Part shown: one piece after another, positions 15,902 to 25,483 of the stretch
Numbering within the stretch: the stretch's first letter is position 1
Layout of the letters: each line of letters starts with the position of its first letter
Assembly: GCF_003853645.1 (NCBI RefSeq)
Contig: NZ_QTPO01000060.1
Span: forward strand, 1-47,343
Direction of reading: 5' to 3'
DNA length: 47,343 nucleotides
Source: Burkholderia sp. Bp9143
GTDB taxonomy: Bacteria; Pseudomonadota; Gammaproteobacteria; Burkholderiales; Burkholderiaceae
Made by a program: the position numbers and the translations under genes
The notes under the pieces: generated by a model
Told to the model about the DNA's origin: nothing
Database searches by the model: none
What the model saw: the letters and a program-made list of their open reading frames with translations, nothing else

Positions 15902-17071
15902 ATGAACCCGACCAATCCGATTGCCGCGGTCACGCACCGCGATCCCTACCCGTATTACGCAACGCTCGTCGACGGGCCGCCGCTCGCGTTCGACGCCTCG
16001 CTCGGCCTGTGGGTCGCGAGCCGGGCGGCGAGCGTGGCGGCCGTGATGGGCCACCCGGCGTGCCGCGTCAGGCCGCTCGATGCGCCGGTACCGCCCGCGT
16101 TGCGCGGCACGACGGCGGGCGCGCTGTTCGGCGAACTGGTACGCATGAACGATGGCGCATTGCGGCACGACGTGCCGAAGCAGGCGCTGCGCGCGGCGTT
16201 CGCGCCGCTCGACGCGGATGCGTTGCGCGAGCGGGCCGCCCGACTTGCCGGCAGCCGGCTGAGCGCGCCGCATGACGCCGATGCATTGAACGCGTGGTGC
16301 CTGACGGTGCCCGTTTGCGCGGTCGCCGATCTGCTCGGCTTCGACGACGCGCAGCTGGACGATATCGCCGCGCTGGTCGTCGACTTCGTCGCCGCGCTGT
16401 CGCCGCTGTCGGACGACGCGGCGCTGGCCCGCGCGAGCGAAGCCGCGCGGCAACTGCTCGACCGGATGACGGAACGCGTCGCGCTCGCACGTGCGCAGGA
16501 CGGTTCGCTGGTCGCGACGATTCAGCAGGCGGCCGGTGCGGCGGGCTGGCAGGCGAGCGGCACGCTGGTCGCGAATCTCGTCGGGTTGCTGTCGCAGACG
16601 TGCGAGGCGACGGCCGCGTGGCTCGGCAACGTGCTGGTCGCGTGGGACGGCACGGACGACGAACGCGCGATGGCGGATACCGCCGCCCTCGATGCATTCG
16701 TCGCCGAGGTCGGCCGATTCGATTCGCCCGTGCAGAACACGCGCCGCTTCGTCGCGTCGCGCACGACGATCGAAGGCGTGACCGTCGATGCCGGTGCGGC
16801 CATCCTGGTCGTGCTCGCGGCGGCGAACCGCGATCCGGCCGTGCATCGAGAGCCGCATCGCTTGCTGCCGGGCCGCGCGCCGCGGCCGAACTTCGGATTC
16901 GGCACGGGGCCGCACGGCTGCCCGGGCGAGCGGATCGCGCGGGCGGTGACGGCGGGGGCGTTCGGGGCGTGGTTGCGCGCGGGCGGCGGCGACGCGCCGC
17001 GCGACAGGCTGGTGTGGGACTACCGGGCCTCGACCAACGTCAGGATGCCGAAGTTCGGCGTGGCGAGGTAA
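15902..17071 (+). CDS. Cytochrome P450
   Basis: 389-residue soluble bacterial-type P450 (CYP). Heme ligand loop FGFGTGPHGCPG with Cys340; K-helix ExxR as EVGR (269-272) followed by PVQNTRR. The I-helix lacks the usual AGxDT: the corresponding stretch is VGLLSQTCEATAAW, so proton delivery may be unusual. No ferredoxin or reductase gene is adjacent. The ATG at 15902 is preferred because the longer frame runs through the DUF2158 gene end. The downstream neighbour is convergent, stop codons 18 bp apart. Substrate unknown. Confidence 0.85.
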   Translation: MNPTNPIAAVTHRDPYPYYATLVDGPPLAFDASLGLWVASRAASVAAVMGHPACRVRPLDAPVPPALRGTTAGALFGELVRMNDGALRHDVPKQALRAAFAPLDADALRERAARLAGSRLSAPHDADALNAWCLTVPVCAVADLLGFDDAQLDDIAALVVDFVAALSPLSDDAALARASEAARQLLDRMTERVALARAQDGSLVATIQQAAGAAGWQASGTLVANLVGLLSQTCEATAAWLGNVLVAWDGTDDERAMADTAALDAFVAEVGRFDSPVQNTRRFVASRTTIEGVTVDAGAAILVVLAAANRDPAVHREPHRLLPGRAPRPNFGFGTGPHGCPGERIARAVTAGAFGAWLRAGGGDAPRDRLVWDYRASTNVRMPKFGVAR

Positions 17072-17089
17072 GCGGAACAGCGGGACTGC

Positions 17090-17416
17090 TTAGCGGCAAC
17101 CTTGCTTCTCGGCCCATTGTTCCTGGGCGGCGACGCGGCGCTGCACGCGCTCGACGAGACCGGCCGAGAAGGTCCGCATGCTGATGCCGCGGCGCTTCGC
17201 GAGGATGGTTTGCGCGACGTCGGTTTGCGGGTTCGGCTGGCATGCCCAGTACAGCGTCATCAGCCAGCCGATGCCCGTCCACGCGAACAGGGCGTTGAAC
17301 ATCGCGATCGTCAGCTTGTCGTGCCGGCCGCGCCGGTCGGCGACGACGGCCGGAAGAAAATAGAGCGCGATCGCTGCGACCGAACCGGCCATCTGAATCA
17401 GGACTGCGTGTTGCAT
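17090..17416 (-). CDS. Superinfection-immunity-type membrane protein
   Basis: 108 residues. Two membrane spans (about 5-22 and 35-57) enclose RRGRHDKLTIAMFNALFAWT, the hallmark of the T4 Imm-like superinfection immunity family. A basic cytoplasmic tail ends EQWAEKQGCR. GGAG precedes the start codon at 17416. In chromosomes this family is widespread and mostly uncharacterised; a phage-exclusion role is not shown by context, since no prophage genes are near. Confidence 0.75.
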   Translation of the reverse strand: MQHAVLIQMAGSVAAIALYFLPAVVADRRGRHDKLTIAMFNALFAWTGIGWLMTLYWACQPNPQTDVAQTILAKRRGISMRTFSAGLVERVQRRVAAQEQWAEKQGCR

Positions 17417-17506
17417 GTTGCTGCTCCATCCGAACTGCAATGAGGCCGATTGTCGCGCTTTTTCCGTTTGTGTGCCGGCAATTGATTGTTGCGCTTTTAA
17501 TGACGA

Positions 17507-17926
17507 TCAGCGCACGGCGACGTCATCCGGCTGCACTTCGTTGCTCAACGTGAAACCTTCGTCGAGCCAGCCGGTGACGCCGCCGATCATCAGCTTCACC
17601 GGGCGGCCGAGGCGCGCGAACCGGATCGCCGCGCGCGCGGCGCCGTTGCAGTGCGGGCCCGCGCAGTAGACGACGAACAGCGTGTCGGCCGGATGGTCGG
17701 CGAGCTTGCCGGCGACGATCTTGCGGTGCGGCAGGTTGCGCGCGCCGGGCACGTGGCCGGCGGAAAATTGCGCCGGACTCCGGACGTCGAGCAGCACGAA
17801 ATCGGGCGCGCCGGACGCAAGCGCGTCGTGTACGTCCCAGCAATCGGTCTCGAAGCGCAGCGATGCTTCGAAGTGCGCGAGGGCGGTGGCGCTGTCGGCG
17901 GCGGGGACGTCGGTGACGTATGACAT
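17507..17926 (-). CDS. Rhodanese-domain protein
   Basis: 139 residues with a single rhodanese domain. LLDVRSPAQFSAGHVPGARNLP is the N-terminal signature; the active loop is CAGPHCNGA with catalytic Cys88; VKLMIGGVTGWLDEG closes the fold. It transfers sulfane sulfur from thiosulfate or a similar donor. The start has AGGAG upstream. Divergent from an FtrA-type regulator 111 bp away, an association often seen for this pair, so FtrA probably controls it. Confidence 0.88.
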   Translation of the reverse strand: MSYVTDVPAADSATALAHFEASLRFETDCWDVHDALASGAPDFVLLDVRSPAQFSAGHVPGARNLPHRKIVAGKLADHPADTLFVVYCAGPHCNGAARAAIRFARLGRPVKLMIGGVTGWLDEGFTLSNEVQPDDVAVR

Positions 17927-18037
17927 GAAAGGCGCTCCTGGAGGACGGCGCGGAATGCGCCGGAATGAAGGGCAGTATCGCGGTTCGGCGGCCATCGCGG
18001 CAGTGGCGCGATCGACAAGTTCCGGTAACATCGCGCC

Positions 18038-19012
18038 ATGCACAATCATCTCGTCGTCGCGCTCGCCTACGATCGCCTCTGCACCTTCGAATTCGGCTGC
18101 GTGGTCGAACTGTTCGCGCTCGAACGCCCGGAACTCGGCGTCGACTGGTATCGCTTCGCGGTCTGCGCGAGCGAGCCGGGGCTGGTGCGCGCGGCGGGCG
18201 GCATCACGGTCGCCGCGCCGTACCGGCTCGCGATGCTCGATCGCGCGGACACCATCGTGATTCCCGGCTGGCGCGATCCGGACGAGCCGCCGCCGGAGCC
18301 GTTGCTGAAGAAGCTGCGTGCCGCGCATCGGCGCGGCGCGCGGCTCTGTTCGATCTGCTCGGGCGTGTTCGTGCTCGCGGCGGCCGGCGTGCTCGACGGG
18401 CTCACCGTGACGACGCACTGGCGCTACGCCGAGCGCCTGCAGGCACGCTATCCGGCGCTGCGCGTGAATCCCGACGCGCTCTACGTCGACGAAGGACAGA
18501 TCGTCACGTCGGCCGGCTCGGCAGCGGGGCTCGACATGCTGCTGCATCTCGTGCGCCGCGATCATGGCGGCGCGATCGCGAACCGCGTCGCGCAGCGCCT
18601 CGTGCTGCCGCCGCATCGCGACGGCGGCCAGGCGCAGTTCGTGCCGCGCCCGGTGGCGCCGGGCGGCAGCGACCGGCTCGCGAAGCTGATCGACTGGATG
18701 CGCGCGCATGCGGCCGAGCCGCACACGCTCGCGTCGCTGGCCGCGCAGGCCGCGATGAGCACGCGCACGCTGCAGCGGCAGTTCGCGGATGCGACGGGGA
18801 TGTCGCCGCTCGCGTGGCTGATCCGCGAGCGCGTGAACGTCGCGAAGGACATGCTCGAAGCGCATCCCGGGCTGTCGCTCGCGCAGATTGCCGCGCGCGC
18901 GGGGTTTGGTTCCGAGGAGTCGCTGCGCCGGCATTTCCGGCGCGTCGCGGCGACGAGCCCCGCCGCGTACCGGCGCGGGATGGATCGCGGCGTCCGGTCG
19001 TCGGACGCGTGA
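18038..19012 (+). CDS. ftrA: FtrA/GlxA-type transcriptional regulator (DJ-1/PfpI plus AraC)
   Basis: 324 residues. The N-terminal ~190 form a DJ-1/PfpI-like domain with a nucleophile-elbow segment ICSGVF (Cys107) and TSAGSAAGLD. The C-terminal ~100 are an AraC-type double helix-turn-helix (LASLAAQAAMSTRTLQRQFA, LSLAQIAARAGFGSEESLRRHF). The regulator is divergent from the rhodanese gene, which it likely activates. No clear ribosome site precedes the ATG at 18038. Confidence 0.85.
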   Translation: MHNHLVVALAYDRLCTFEFGCVVELFALERPELGVDWYRFAVCASEPGLVRAAGGITVAAPYRLAMLDRADTIVIPGWRDPDEPPPEPLLKKLRAAHRRGARLCSICSGVFVLAAAGVLDGLTVTTHWRYAERLQARYPALRVNPDALYVDEGQIVTSAGSAAGLDMLLHLVRRDHGGAIANRVAQRLVLPPHRDGGQAQFVPRPVAPGGSDRLAKLIDWMRAHAAEPHTLASLAAQAAMSTRTLQRQFADATGMSPLAWLIRERVNVAKDMLEAHPGLSLAQIAARAGFGSEESLRRHFRRVAATSPAAYRRGMDRGVRSSDA

Positions 19013-19184
19013 GCGGCGCGTCTTCTCCTGCCGCAGCGTTGCCCGGTCGTCGTTCGCTTCTGCCCGGCTTCAAGCGCGCGTAAGATGGCGGTCGCCGTGC
19101 GGCGATCCTGTTCACGCATGCCGCGCCTCCCACGCCGCTGCAGGACGCCGCCATTCATCCATCAAAACGACAAGGACAATCAAC

Positions 19185-19910
19185 ATGGGCTTCTTCGGCA
19201 AGCTGTTCGGAAAGAAACCGCGCGACGAAGCGGCATCGCCCGAACCTTCCGCGAACGACGCACCCGGCGCATCCGAAGGCGCGAACGAGCAGAACGGCCC
19301 CGACATCGCGCCCGAACTCGCGCCCGCCCTGAAGGCATTCCAGGCCGGCCGGCACGCGGCCGCGATCGCGGCCGCCGCGCCGCATGCGGAGCGGCTGGCC
19401 GATGCGGCGCGACTGTGCGCGCTGTCGTACTCGGCGATGAAGCGTTATCAGGAAGCCTTTCCGTACTGGCTCGCGCTGTTCGACCATGAGCCGAGCGCGC
19501 ACAACGCGGTGCAGCTCGCGACGACATCCGTGATGTGCAACGAAGTGGAGCGCGGCGAGGCGTGGATGCAGAAGGCCGCCGAGGTCAATCACGACACGCA
19601 CGAGCAGTCCGACGTCGCCGCACGCGTGAACTTCATTTCCGCGCTGATGCAAAGCGGCCACCTGCGCGAGGCGTTGCCGCATCTCGCGTGGGTGCGCGAC
19701 GTGTACGGCCAGGTGCGCATCACCGACTCGACCTTCCTCTACATGCGCGGCATTCCGTTCTTTTCTTCATTCCTCGAGAACAGTTTCGAGATCCTGAAGG
19801 TTACGCAGACGGCCGACGCGATCGCGCCGTGGTACGGCGAACTGAAGGGCAAGCTCGACGAAGAAGGCGAAGCGCAGCTTGCCGCGTGGGTCGGCCGGTT
19901 GCCGGCATGA
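19185..19910 (+). CDS. TPR-like helical repeat protein
   Basis: 241 residues. Basic N-terminus MGFFGKLFGKKP, a low-complexity acidic linker (~14-45), then helix pairs that read like tetratricopeptide repeats (LKAFQAGRHAAAIAAAAPHA, LCALSYSAMKRYQEAFPYW, FISALMQSGHLREALPHL). Probably a scaffold or protein-interaction protein; no enzyme motif. The ATG is preceded by AAGGA. It is followed by the convergent decarboxylase gene with 66 bp between. Confidence 0.75.
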   Translation: MGFFGKLFGKKPRDEAASPEPSANDAPGASEGANEQNGPDIAPELAPALKAFQAGRHAAAIAAAAPHAERLADAARLCALSYSAMKRYQEAFPYWLALFDHEPSAHNAVQLATTSVMCNEVERGEAWMQKAAEVNHDTHEQSDVAARVNFISALMQSGHLREALPHLAWVRDVYGQVRITDSTFLYMRGIPFFSSFLENSFEILKVTQTADAIAPWYGELKGKLDEEGEAQLAAWVGRLPA

Positions 19911-19976
19911 CCGGCGGGGCGTTACGCGTCGCGACGCCGGCCGCATCCTGCCGGCGCGGCGCCGCAATGCGCATGC

Positions 19977-22316
19977 TCAGCGCGTGTTGGTATCGCGCGC
20001 GGTTTCCTTGATGCACGCGATCCGGTACACGCCGTCCTCGACTTCGACGCCATGCGTGTCGTGCGTGAAGCCGGGGAAGCGCAGGTCGTATTGCTCGAGC
20101 GCCTTCAGGTAGCCGAGCAGCGGGCCGTCGGCCGGCCCCGCGTTCTCGCCGGGCATCAGCAGCGGAATGCCCGGCGGATAGGGCACGACGCCCGTCGCGA
20201 CGGTGCGGCCCTCCATCTCCGACAGCGCCAGCATCTCGATGTCGTTGTGCACGAGATGCTCGTACGCCTCGGCCGGGCTGAAGTCGGGCTGCGGCAGCGT
20301 CGAGAAGCCGCGCGACATCATCTCGGTCGTCTTCAGGTCGCTCATCGCGCTGAACATCAGGTCGCACAGGTCACGCAGGCCGAGCTTGCCGTAGCGGTCC
20401 GGATAGCGCGCGACGAGCTCTGGCAGCGCCTGCTCGAGCGGCGCGTTCGCGTCGTAGTCGCGCTTGAAGTCGAGCAGCGTGTTGACGAGCGTGCCCCACT
20501 TGCCCTTGGTCACGCCGAGCGAGAACAGGAACAGGATCGTGAAGTCGGTCGTCTTCTCGACGACGATCCCGTGCCGGTCCAGGTACGCGGTGACGACCGA
20601 TGCAGGAATGCCGACCGGCATCAGCCCGCCGTGCGGCGCGACGCCCGGCGTCACGATCGACACCTTGATCGGATCGAGCATGCAGTAGTCGTCCTCGATC
20701 TCGCCGAAGCCGTGCCAGGTCTCGCCCGGATGCAGCACCCAGCATGACGGATCGGTGGCGAGCAGCGTTTCGTCCGCCTCATGGAAGCGCATGCGCCGGC
20801 CGGTCTTGCGATCGACGACGGTGTCAGGCTGCCAGCCGTTGAAGAACCAGTCGTTGTTTTCCTCGCATTCCGCATGCAGCCGCGCGAGCATCCGGCGGAA
20901 CGAGACGGCCTCGCGGATCGCGTCGGTCGTGAGCGCCTCGCCGCCGGGGCCGTCCATCATCGCGGCGCTCACGTCGTTCGACGCGATGATCGCGTAGTTC
21001 GGCGACGTCGACGCATGCATCATGTACGCTTCGTTGAAACGCGCATGCTCGATCGGGTTGCGGCCGTCGCGGACATGGATGAACGACGCCTGCGACAGCG
21101 CGGCGAGCAGCTTGTGCGTCGACTGCGTCGCGAACACGGTCGGCTTGCTCGCGTCGTGCCGCGACGGATCGCCGTGCATCGCGTGACGGTCGCGGTAGAT
21201 CGGGTTGAACCGCGCATAGCCGTACCACGCTTCGTCGAAATGCAATCGATCGACGCTCTGGCCGAGCAGTTCCTCGACGCGCGCGACGTTGTAGCAGAGG
21301 CCGTCGTACGTCGAGTTCGTGATCAGCGCATGCACGGGTGTCGGATCGATGCCGTCGCGGCCGCGCACCAGCGGGTTCGCGTCGATCGCGAGGCGCACGG
21401 CGGCGGCCGTGAGCCGTTCCGGCATGATCGGACCGATGATCCCGTAATGGTTGCGCGACGGGATCAGGTAGGTCGGAATCGCGCCGGACATCGTCATCGC
21501 ATGCTCGGCCGACTTGTGGCAGTTGCGGTCGCACAGCGCGACCTGGTTGCGCGTGACGCTCGCCATCAGGATCACGCGGTTCGACATCGACGAGCCGTTC
21601 GTCACGTGATACGTGCGGTGCGCGCCGAACACGCGCGCCGCATAGCGCTCGCTTTCGCCGATCGGGCCGGAGTGGTCGAGCAGCGAGCCGAGTTCGCCGA
21701 CCGAGATCGACAGGTCCGAGCGGAACAGCGCCTCGCCGAAGAATTCGAAGTACGCGCGGCCGACCGGCGATTTCAGGAACGCGGTGCCGCCCGTGTGGCC
21801 CGGCGTGTGCCACGAGTATTCGTATACGCGCGAGAACTGCGCGAGCGCGCGGAACATCGGCGGCAGCACGGTCTCGCGGTAGCGTTCGATCGCGGCGACG
21901 ATCCGCCCGCCGATGAACGCGGTGGTGTCCTCCAGCATCCAGATGAAGTCGTCGGCCTTGCGCATCGCGTCGACGGGGATCGCGGCCGCGCTCGCGCGGC
22001 TCGCGAGCAGGAACACCGGCACCGTCGCATTGCGCGCGCGCATCGCGTCGAGCACGGCTTGCGCGGGCGCATGGCCGGGATCGTTGCCGAGCTCCCAGTT
22101 GAGCAGCAGGCACTGGATCGCGGGATCGGCGTCGACCACCGCGCGTGCGTCATCGGCGGACGTCGCGATCACGACGTCGACGAGCCGCGTGCGCAATTCT
22201 TCGACGAGCGCGGTGGCCGCGCGTCCGGTGGCCGTGCGCTCGTCGATGTCGTGCTGCACGAGCAGCGCCTTCATGCCGAGGCGGCGGAACGCCGGTTGGG
22301 TCAAGGAAGCGGTCAT
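19977..22316 (-). CDS. Biodegradative arginine/lysine/ornithine decarboxylase
   Basis: 779-residue fold-type I PLP enzyme. N-terminal wing/flavodoxin-like domain (~1-130); PLP domain with HTPGHTGGTAF, DEAWYGYARF (Asp361) and the Schiff-base lysine in QSTHK (Lys402); C-terminal domain to the end. The length matches AdiA/CadA/SpeF-type inducible enzymes, which consume a cytoplasmic proton per amino acid. The gene starts 3 bp after the antiporter stop codon, so antiporter and decarboxylase form one acid-resistance operon. Substrate (Arg, Lys or Orn) is not decidable by eye. An alternative start is Met15. Confidence 0.9.
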   Translation of the reverse strand: MTASLTQPAFRRLGMKALLVQHDIDERTATGRAATALVEELRTRLVDVVIATSADDARAVVDADPAIQCLLLNWELGNDPGHAPAQAVLDAMRARNATVPVFLLASRASAAAIPVDAMRKADDFIWMLEDTTAFIGGRIVAAIERYRETVLPPMFRALAQFSRVYEYSWHTPGHTGGTAFLKSPVGRAYFEFFGEALFRSDLSISVGELGSLLDHSGPIGESERYAARVFGAHRTYHVTNGSSMSNRVILMASVTRNQVALCDRNCHKSAEHAMTMSGAIPTYLIPSRNHYGIIGPIMPERLTAAAVRLAIDANPLVRGRDGIDPTPVHALITNSTYDGLCYNVARVEELLGQSVDRLHFDEAWYGYARFNPIYRDRHAMHGDPSRHDASKPTVFATQSTHKLLAALSQASFIHVRDGRNPIEHARFNEAYMMHASTSPNYAIIASNDVSAAMMDGPGGEALTTDAIREAVSFRRMLARLHAECEENNDWFFNGWQPDTVVDRKTGRRMRFHEADETLLATDPSCWVLHPGETWHGFGEIEDDYCMLDPIKVSIVTPGVAPHGGLMPVGIPASVVTAYLDRHGIVVEKTTDFTILFLFSLGVTKGKWGTLVNTLLDFKRDYDANAPLEQALPELVARYPDRYGKLGLRDLCDLMFSAMSDLKTTEMMSRGFSTLPQPDFSPAEAYEHLVHNDIEMLALSEMEGRTVATGVVPYPPGIPLLMPGENAGPADGPLLGYLKALEQYDLRFPGFTHDTHGVEVEDGVYRIACIKETARDTNTR

Positions 22317-22319
22317 CTG

Positions 22320-23849
22320 TTATTCCCCCGTTGGTTGAGTTGCCGGGATGCCTGCGGCGGCCGGCGAGCGTGCAAGAAGGCGGTCGGCCTTGTGTTGGCC
22401 GACGGAGATCCAGAAGGTCGCGACGAGCGCGACGATGGTCACGCCGAGCGCGAGGTAGCGCACCCAGCGCGGCGAGCGGCCGCCCGGATGGACGTGGGTT
22501 TCCTCGATTTCGCGCTGGCGGTTGATCGACAGCTCGTAGAACACGATCGTCGCGATCACGAAGATCAGCGACCAGCGTGTCTGCTGGCCGTCGGAGCCGA
22601 CCATCGCCCACAGCGCGTAGACGGCGCCGATCAGGCCGACGATCGTGTAGAAGGTGAACTGGTGCGACGGCATCTTGCCGTAGCCGAGCACCTTGATCGC
22701 GATGCACGAGTAGATGTACGGCAGGAGCGTCATGATCACGGCGATCGAGGCGATCTTGCCGAACTGCTCGCTCGCGCTCGGCGACATCGTCGCGAGCACC
22801 TGCACCGACATGATGACCGCGACGATCGCGAGGCCGGCCGACGGCACGTTCTTCGAGTTGACGCGTGCGAACACGCCGGCGAACAGGCCGTCGTCGGCCG
22901 CGGCCTTCGCGGTTTGGCCGACCAGCAGCGTCCAGCCCGCGAGCGAGCCGAGGCAGCCGAGCGCCGCGCAGATCGCGACCGCGTTCGCGGCGGTGTCGCC
23001 GAGCGCGAGGCGCGCGGCATCCGCGAACGGCGCGCTCGACGCGAGCAGCGCCTTGTTCGGGATCATCCCCATGATCACGGTCGAACTGAGCACGTAGCAG
23101 ACGGCCGCGAGCACGACGCCGCCGACGGTGGCGATCGGCACGTTGCGCGACGGGTTCTCGACGACGCCGGCCGACACCGATGCGCTCTCGACGCCGATGA
23201 ACGCCCACAGCGTGAAGTTCAGCGTCGCGCCGATCGCGCTGAAGCTGCTCGCGCCCGACACGTTCCAGCCGGCGAAGTACACGTCCTTGCTGAACCAGAA
23301 CCAGCCGAACACGGCCATCCCTAGGATCGGTACGAGCGCGAAGATCGTCGTGACCGACTGCACGCGGCCGACCACGTTCGGCCCGAGGATGTTCGCGTAG
23401 GTGAACAGCCAGATCACGAAGATCTGCGCGAGCGCGAACACGAGCGGGTCGCGCAGCATCGGGAAGAAGTGCGTGAGATAGCCGAGGCCGGCGACCGCGA
23501 GGCCGACGTTGCCGAGCACGTTCGCGAGCCAGTAGATCAGGTTGGTCTGATAGCCCATGTACGGGCCGAACGACTTGCGCGCATACGCATACGGGCCGCC
23601 GGCGGCCGGGTCGATCGCCGCGAGCTTCGCGAACACCAGCGCGAGCGACACGGCGCCGACGACGGTGATCAGCCAGCCGAAGATCGCGATGCCGCCGGTG
23701 GCGGCGAGGTTCGCGGGCAGCATGAAGACGCCGGAGCCCATCATGTTGCCCGCGACCATCAGCGTGGCGGGGACGACGCCGATTTTCGGCGCGGAAGTCG
23801 CTGCTGGCGCGGCGGCGGAACGAGAGGAGGACGAGCTGGCATCGGACAT
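22320..23849 (-). CDS. APC-family amino acid/amine antiporter (AdiC/CadB/PotE type)
   Basis: 509-residue membrane protein with about 12 spans. N-terminal GNMMGSGVFMLPANLA is the APC substrate-binding GSG motif; further motifs are AAGGPYAYARKSFG and FIGVESASVSAGVVENPSRNVP. Exchanges an external amino acid for the amine made by the downstream decarboxylase. AAGGAG lies before the start. It is the first gene of the operon; upstream is an unusually AT-rich stretch with a perfect inverted repeat. Confidence 0.9.
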   Translation of the reverse strand: MSDASSSSSRSAAAPAATSAPKIGVVPATLMVAGNMMGSGVFMLPANLAATGGIAIFGWLITVVGAVSLALVFAKLAAIDPAAGGPYAYARKSFGPYMGYQTNLIYWLANVLGNVGLAVAGLGYLTHFFPMLRDPLVFALAQIFVIWLFTYANILGPNVVGRVQSVTTIFALVPILGMAVFGWFWFSKDVYFAGWNVSGASSFSAIGATLNFTLWAFIGVESASVSAGVVENPSRNVPIATVGGVVLAAVCYVLSSTVIMGMIPNKALLASSAPFADAARLALGDTAANAVAICAALGCLGSLAGWTLLVGQTAKAAADDGLFAGVFARVNSKNVPSAGLAIVAVIMSVQVLATMSPSASEQFGKIASIAVIMTLLPYIYSCIAIKVLGYGKMPSHQFTFYTIVGLIGAVYALWAMVGSDGQQTRWSLIFVIATIVFYELSINRQREIEETHVHPGGRSPRWVRYLALGVTIVALVATFWISVGQHKADRLLARSPAAAGIPATQPTGE

Positions 23850-24290
23850 GCGAGGCTCCTTGAATTGACGTGATGCGGTTGAGGTGGCGCGGCCCGGCGC
23901 CGGTCGACGATTCCGGAATGGATCGCCGTTTTATTAAACGACGTCATGTTATATCGTTAATTGGTTTGGGTAATGGTAAACGCTGAAATTTAATCAGTTA
24001 AATTTTGATGGATGTCATTGAAATGAGAGGCATTTGGTGTGGTGGTGCGGGATCGATCGGGCGGTGTGGCAAGGTTGGCGTGGTTGGCGGTAGTTGTGCC
24101 GGTCAATCGAAAATCGGCTGGATCGGCCGCGAGCGGGTAATCGATTTTTTGACGAATTGGTTAACTCATTTCGTGATGTAAATAATCCGGTCGTTCGTGT
24201 TCGAATGTGTCGGTTATTATTTGCTGCATTAATTGTCAAAGTGCGTCGCCGGCGCGCATGACGATTCTTTCGTTCCGAGGGGTGATGTTG
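23850..24290. other. AT-rich divergent intergenic region
   Basis: 441 bp between the antiporter and nitronate monooxygenase starts, far richer in A+T than the surroundings. No gene seen. It should hold promoters for both directions. Confidence 0.6.
23986..24005. promoter_or_regulatory. Perfect inverted repeat AAATTTAA-TCAG-TTAAATTT
   Basis: Arms 23986-23993 and 23998-24005 pair perfectly with a 4-base centre. Located 137 bp upstream of the antiporter start and 286 bp upstream of the monooxygenase start. Candidate regulator-binding site. Confidence 0.6.
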
Positions 24291-25355
24291 ATGCTGCCTT
24301 CCCGCTTGCCGTTGGTCCAGGCTCCGATGGTCGGTTCGCTGAGCGCGCTTGCAATTGCCGTCTGCGAAGCAGGCGGGCTCGGCTCGCTCGCCTGCGCGGC
24401 GCTCGGCCCGCAGCAATTGCGCGACGAGATCGCGGCGATTCGTGCGCGCACGCCGGCGCCGTTCAACGTCAACTTCTTCTGTCATGCGCCACCCGCGCCC
24501 GACGCCGAGGTCGACGCGCGCTGGCGCGCGGCGCTTGCCGGCTACTACGCGGAAGCCGGGCTCGATCCGGCCGAGGTGCGGGGCGGGGCGGGCCGTGCAC
24601 CGTTCGACGACGCGATGTGCGCGGCGGTCGAGGAATTGCGGCCGGCCGTCGTGAGCTTTCATTTCGGGTTGCCGGACGACGCACTGCTGGCGCGCGTGCG
24701 GCGCACCGGGGCGCAGGTCGTGTCGTCCGCGACGACCGTCGAGGAAGCGCGCTGGCTCGATGCGCGCGGTGTCGATGCGATCGTCGCGCAGGGCGCCGAG
24801 GCAGGCGGGCATCGCGGGATGTTCCTGACCGACGACATCCACGCGCAGCCGGGCCTGTTCGCGCTGCTGCCGCAGATCGTCGACGCGGTGCGCGCGCCGG
24901 TGATCGCCGCCGGCGCGATCGCCGACGGCCGCGGCATCGCGGCCGCGTTCGCGCTCGGCGCACGCGCGGTGCAGATCGGCACCGGCTACCTGCTGACGCC
25001 GCAGGCCGGCCGCTCGGCGCAGCACCGCGCGGCGGTGCGGGCGGCGCGCGACGACGGCACCCGCATGACCAACCTGTACACGGGCCGGCCGGCGCGCGGC
25101 CTGCTGACGCGTTTCATGCGCGAGCAGGGACCGATGAGCGCGCTCGCGCCCGCGTTCCCGCTCGCGACGGCCGCGGTCGATCCGCTGCGCGGCGCATTCG
25201 AACGGCAGGGACGCGACGATTTCTCGCTGCTGTGGTCGGGCGAGGCGGCGGCGCTCGCGCGCGAAGAGGACGCCGGGGCGCTGACCCGGCGCCTGTGGGA
25301 CGACGCGCTGGCGTGCGCGGCGGGGCTGCGCGACGCATTCCCGCAGGCCGTCTGA
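24291..25355 (+). CDS. Nitronate monooxygenase (2-nitropropane dioxygenase family)
   Basis: 354-residue FMN-dependent TIM-barrel enzyme that oxidises alkyl nitronates. Motifs: PLVQAPMVG near the N-terminus, FNVNFFCHAP, IVAQGAEAGGHRGMF (catalytic His), VIAAGAIADGRGIAAAFALGA and VQIGTGYLLTPQ (FMN phosphate binding). The ATG at 24291 is chosen because GAGGGG ends 8 bp before it; ATG 24285 is too close to that site. Divergent from the acid-resistance operon. Confidence 0.87.
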   Translation: MLPSRLPLVQAPMVGSLSALAIAVCEAGGLGSLACAALGPQQLRDEIAAIRARTPAPFNVNFFCHAPPAPDAEVDARWRAALAGYYAEAGLDPAEVRGGAGRAPFDDAMCAAVEELRPAVVSFHFGLPDDALLARVRRTGAQVVSSATTVEEARWLDARGVDAIVAQGAEAGGHRGMFLTDDIHAQPGLFALLPQIVDAVRAPVIAAGAIADGRGIAAAFALGARAVQIGTGYLLTPQAGRSAQHRAAVRAARDDGTRMTNLYTGRPARGLLTRFMREQGPMSALAPAFPLATAAVDPLRGAFERQGRDDFSLLWSGEAAALAREEDAGALTRRLWDDALACAAGLRDAFPQAV

Positions 25356-25483
25356 GCGGGCGCTCGAAGCGGTGCGGGAAACGGGCCGAAAAGGCCCCAA
25401 AAACCGGCCGCGCAAAGGGCCCCGGGCCGGGGCCATCGGCGTATCATCCGGGTTTTCGTCAGCCCTATCCAGGCACCCCCACC

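Noticed and set aside
17090..17416. Prophage remnant
   Set aside because: The superinfection-immunity-type gene has no phage neighbours; the family is common in chromosomes.
20781..23324. 847-codon open frame on the plus strand
   Set aside because: Antisense to the decarboxylase/antiporter genes, Arg/His/Asp-rich, no domain.
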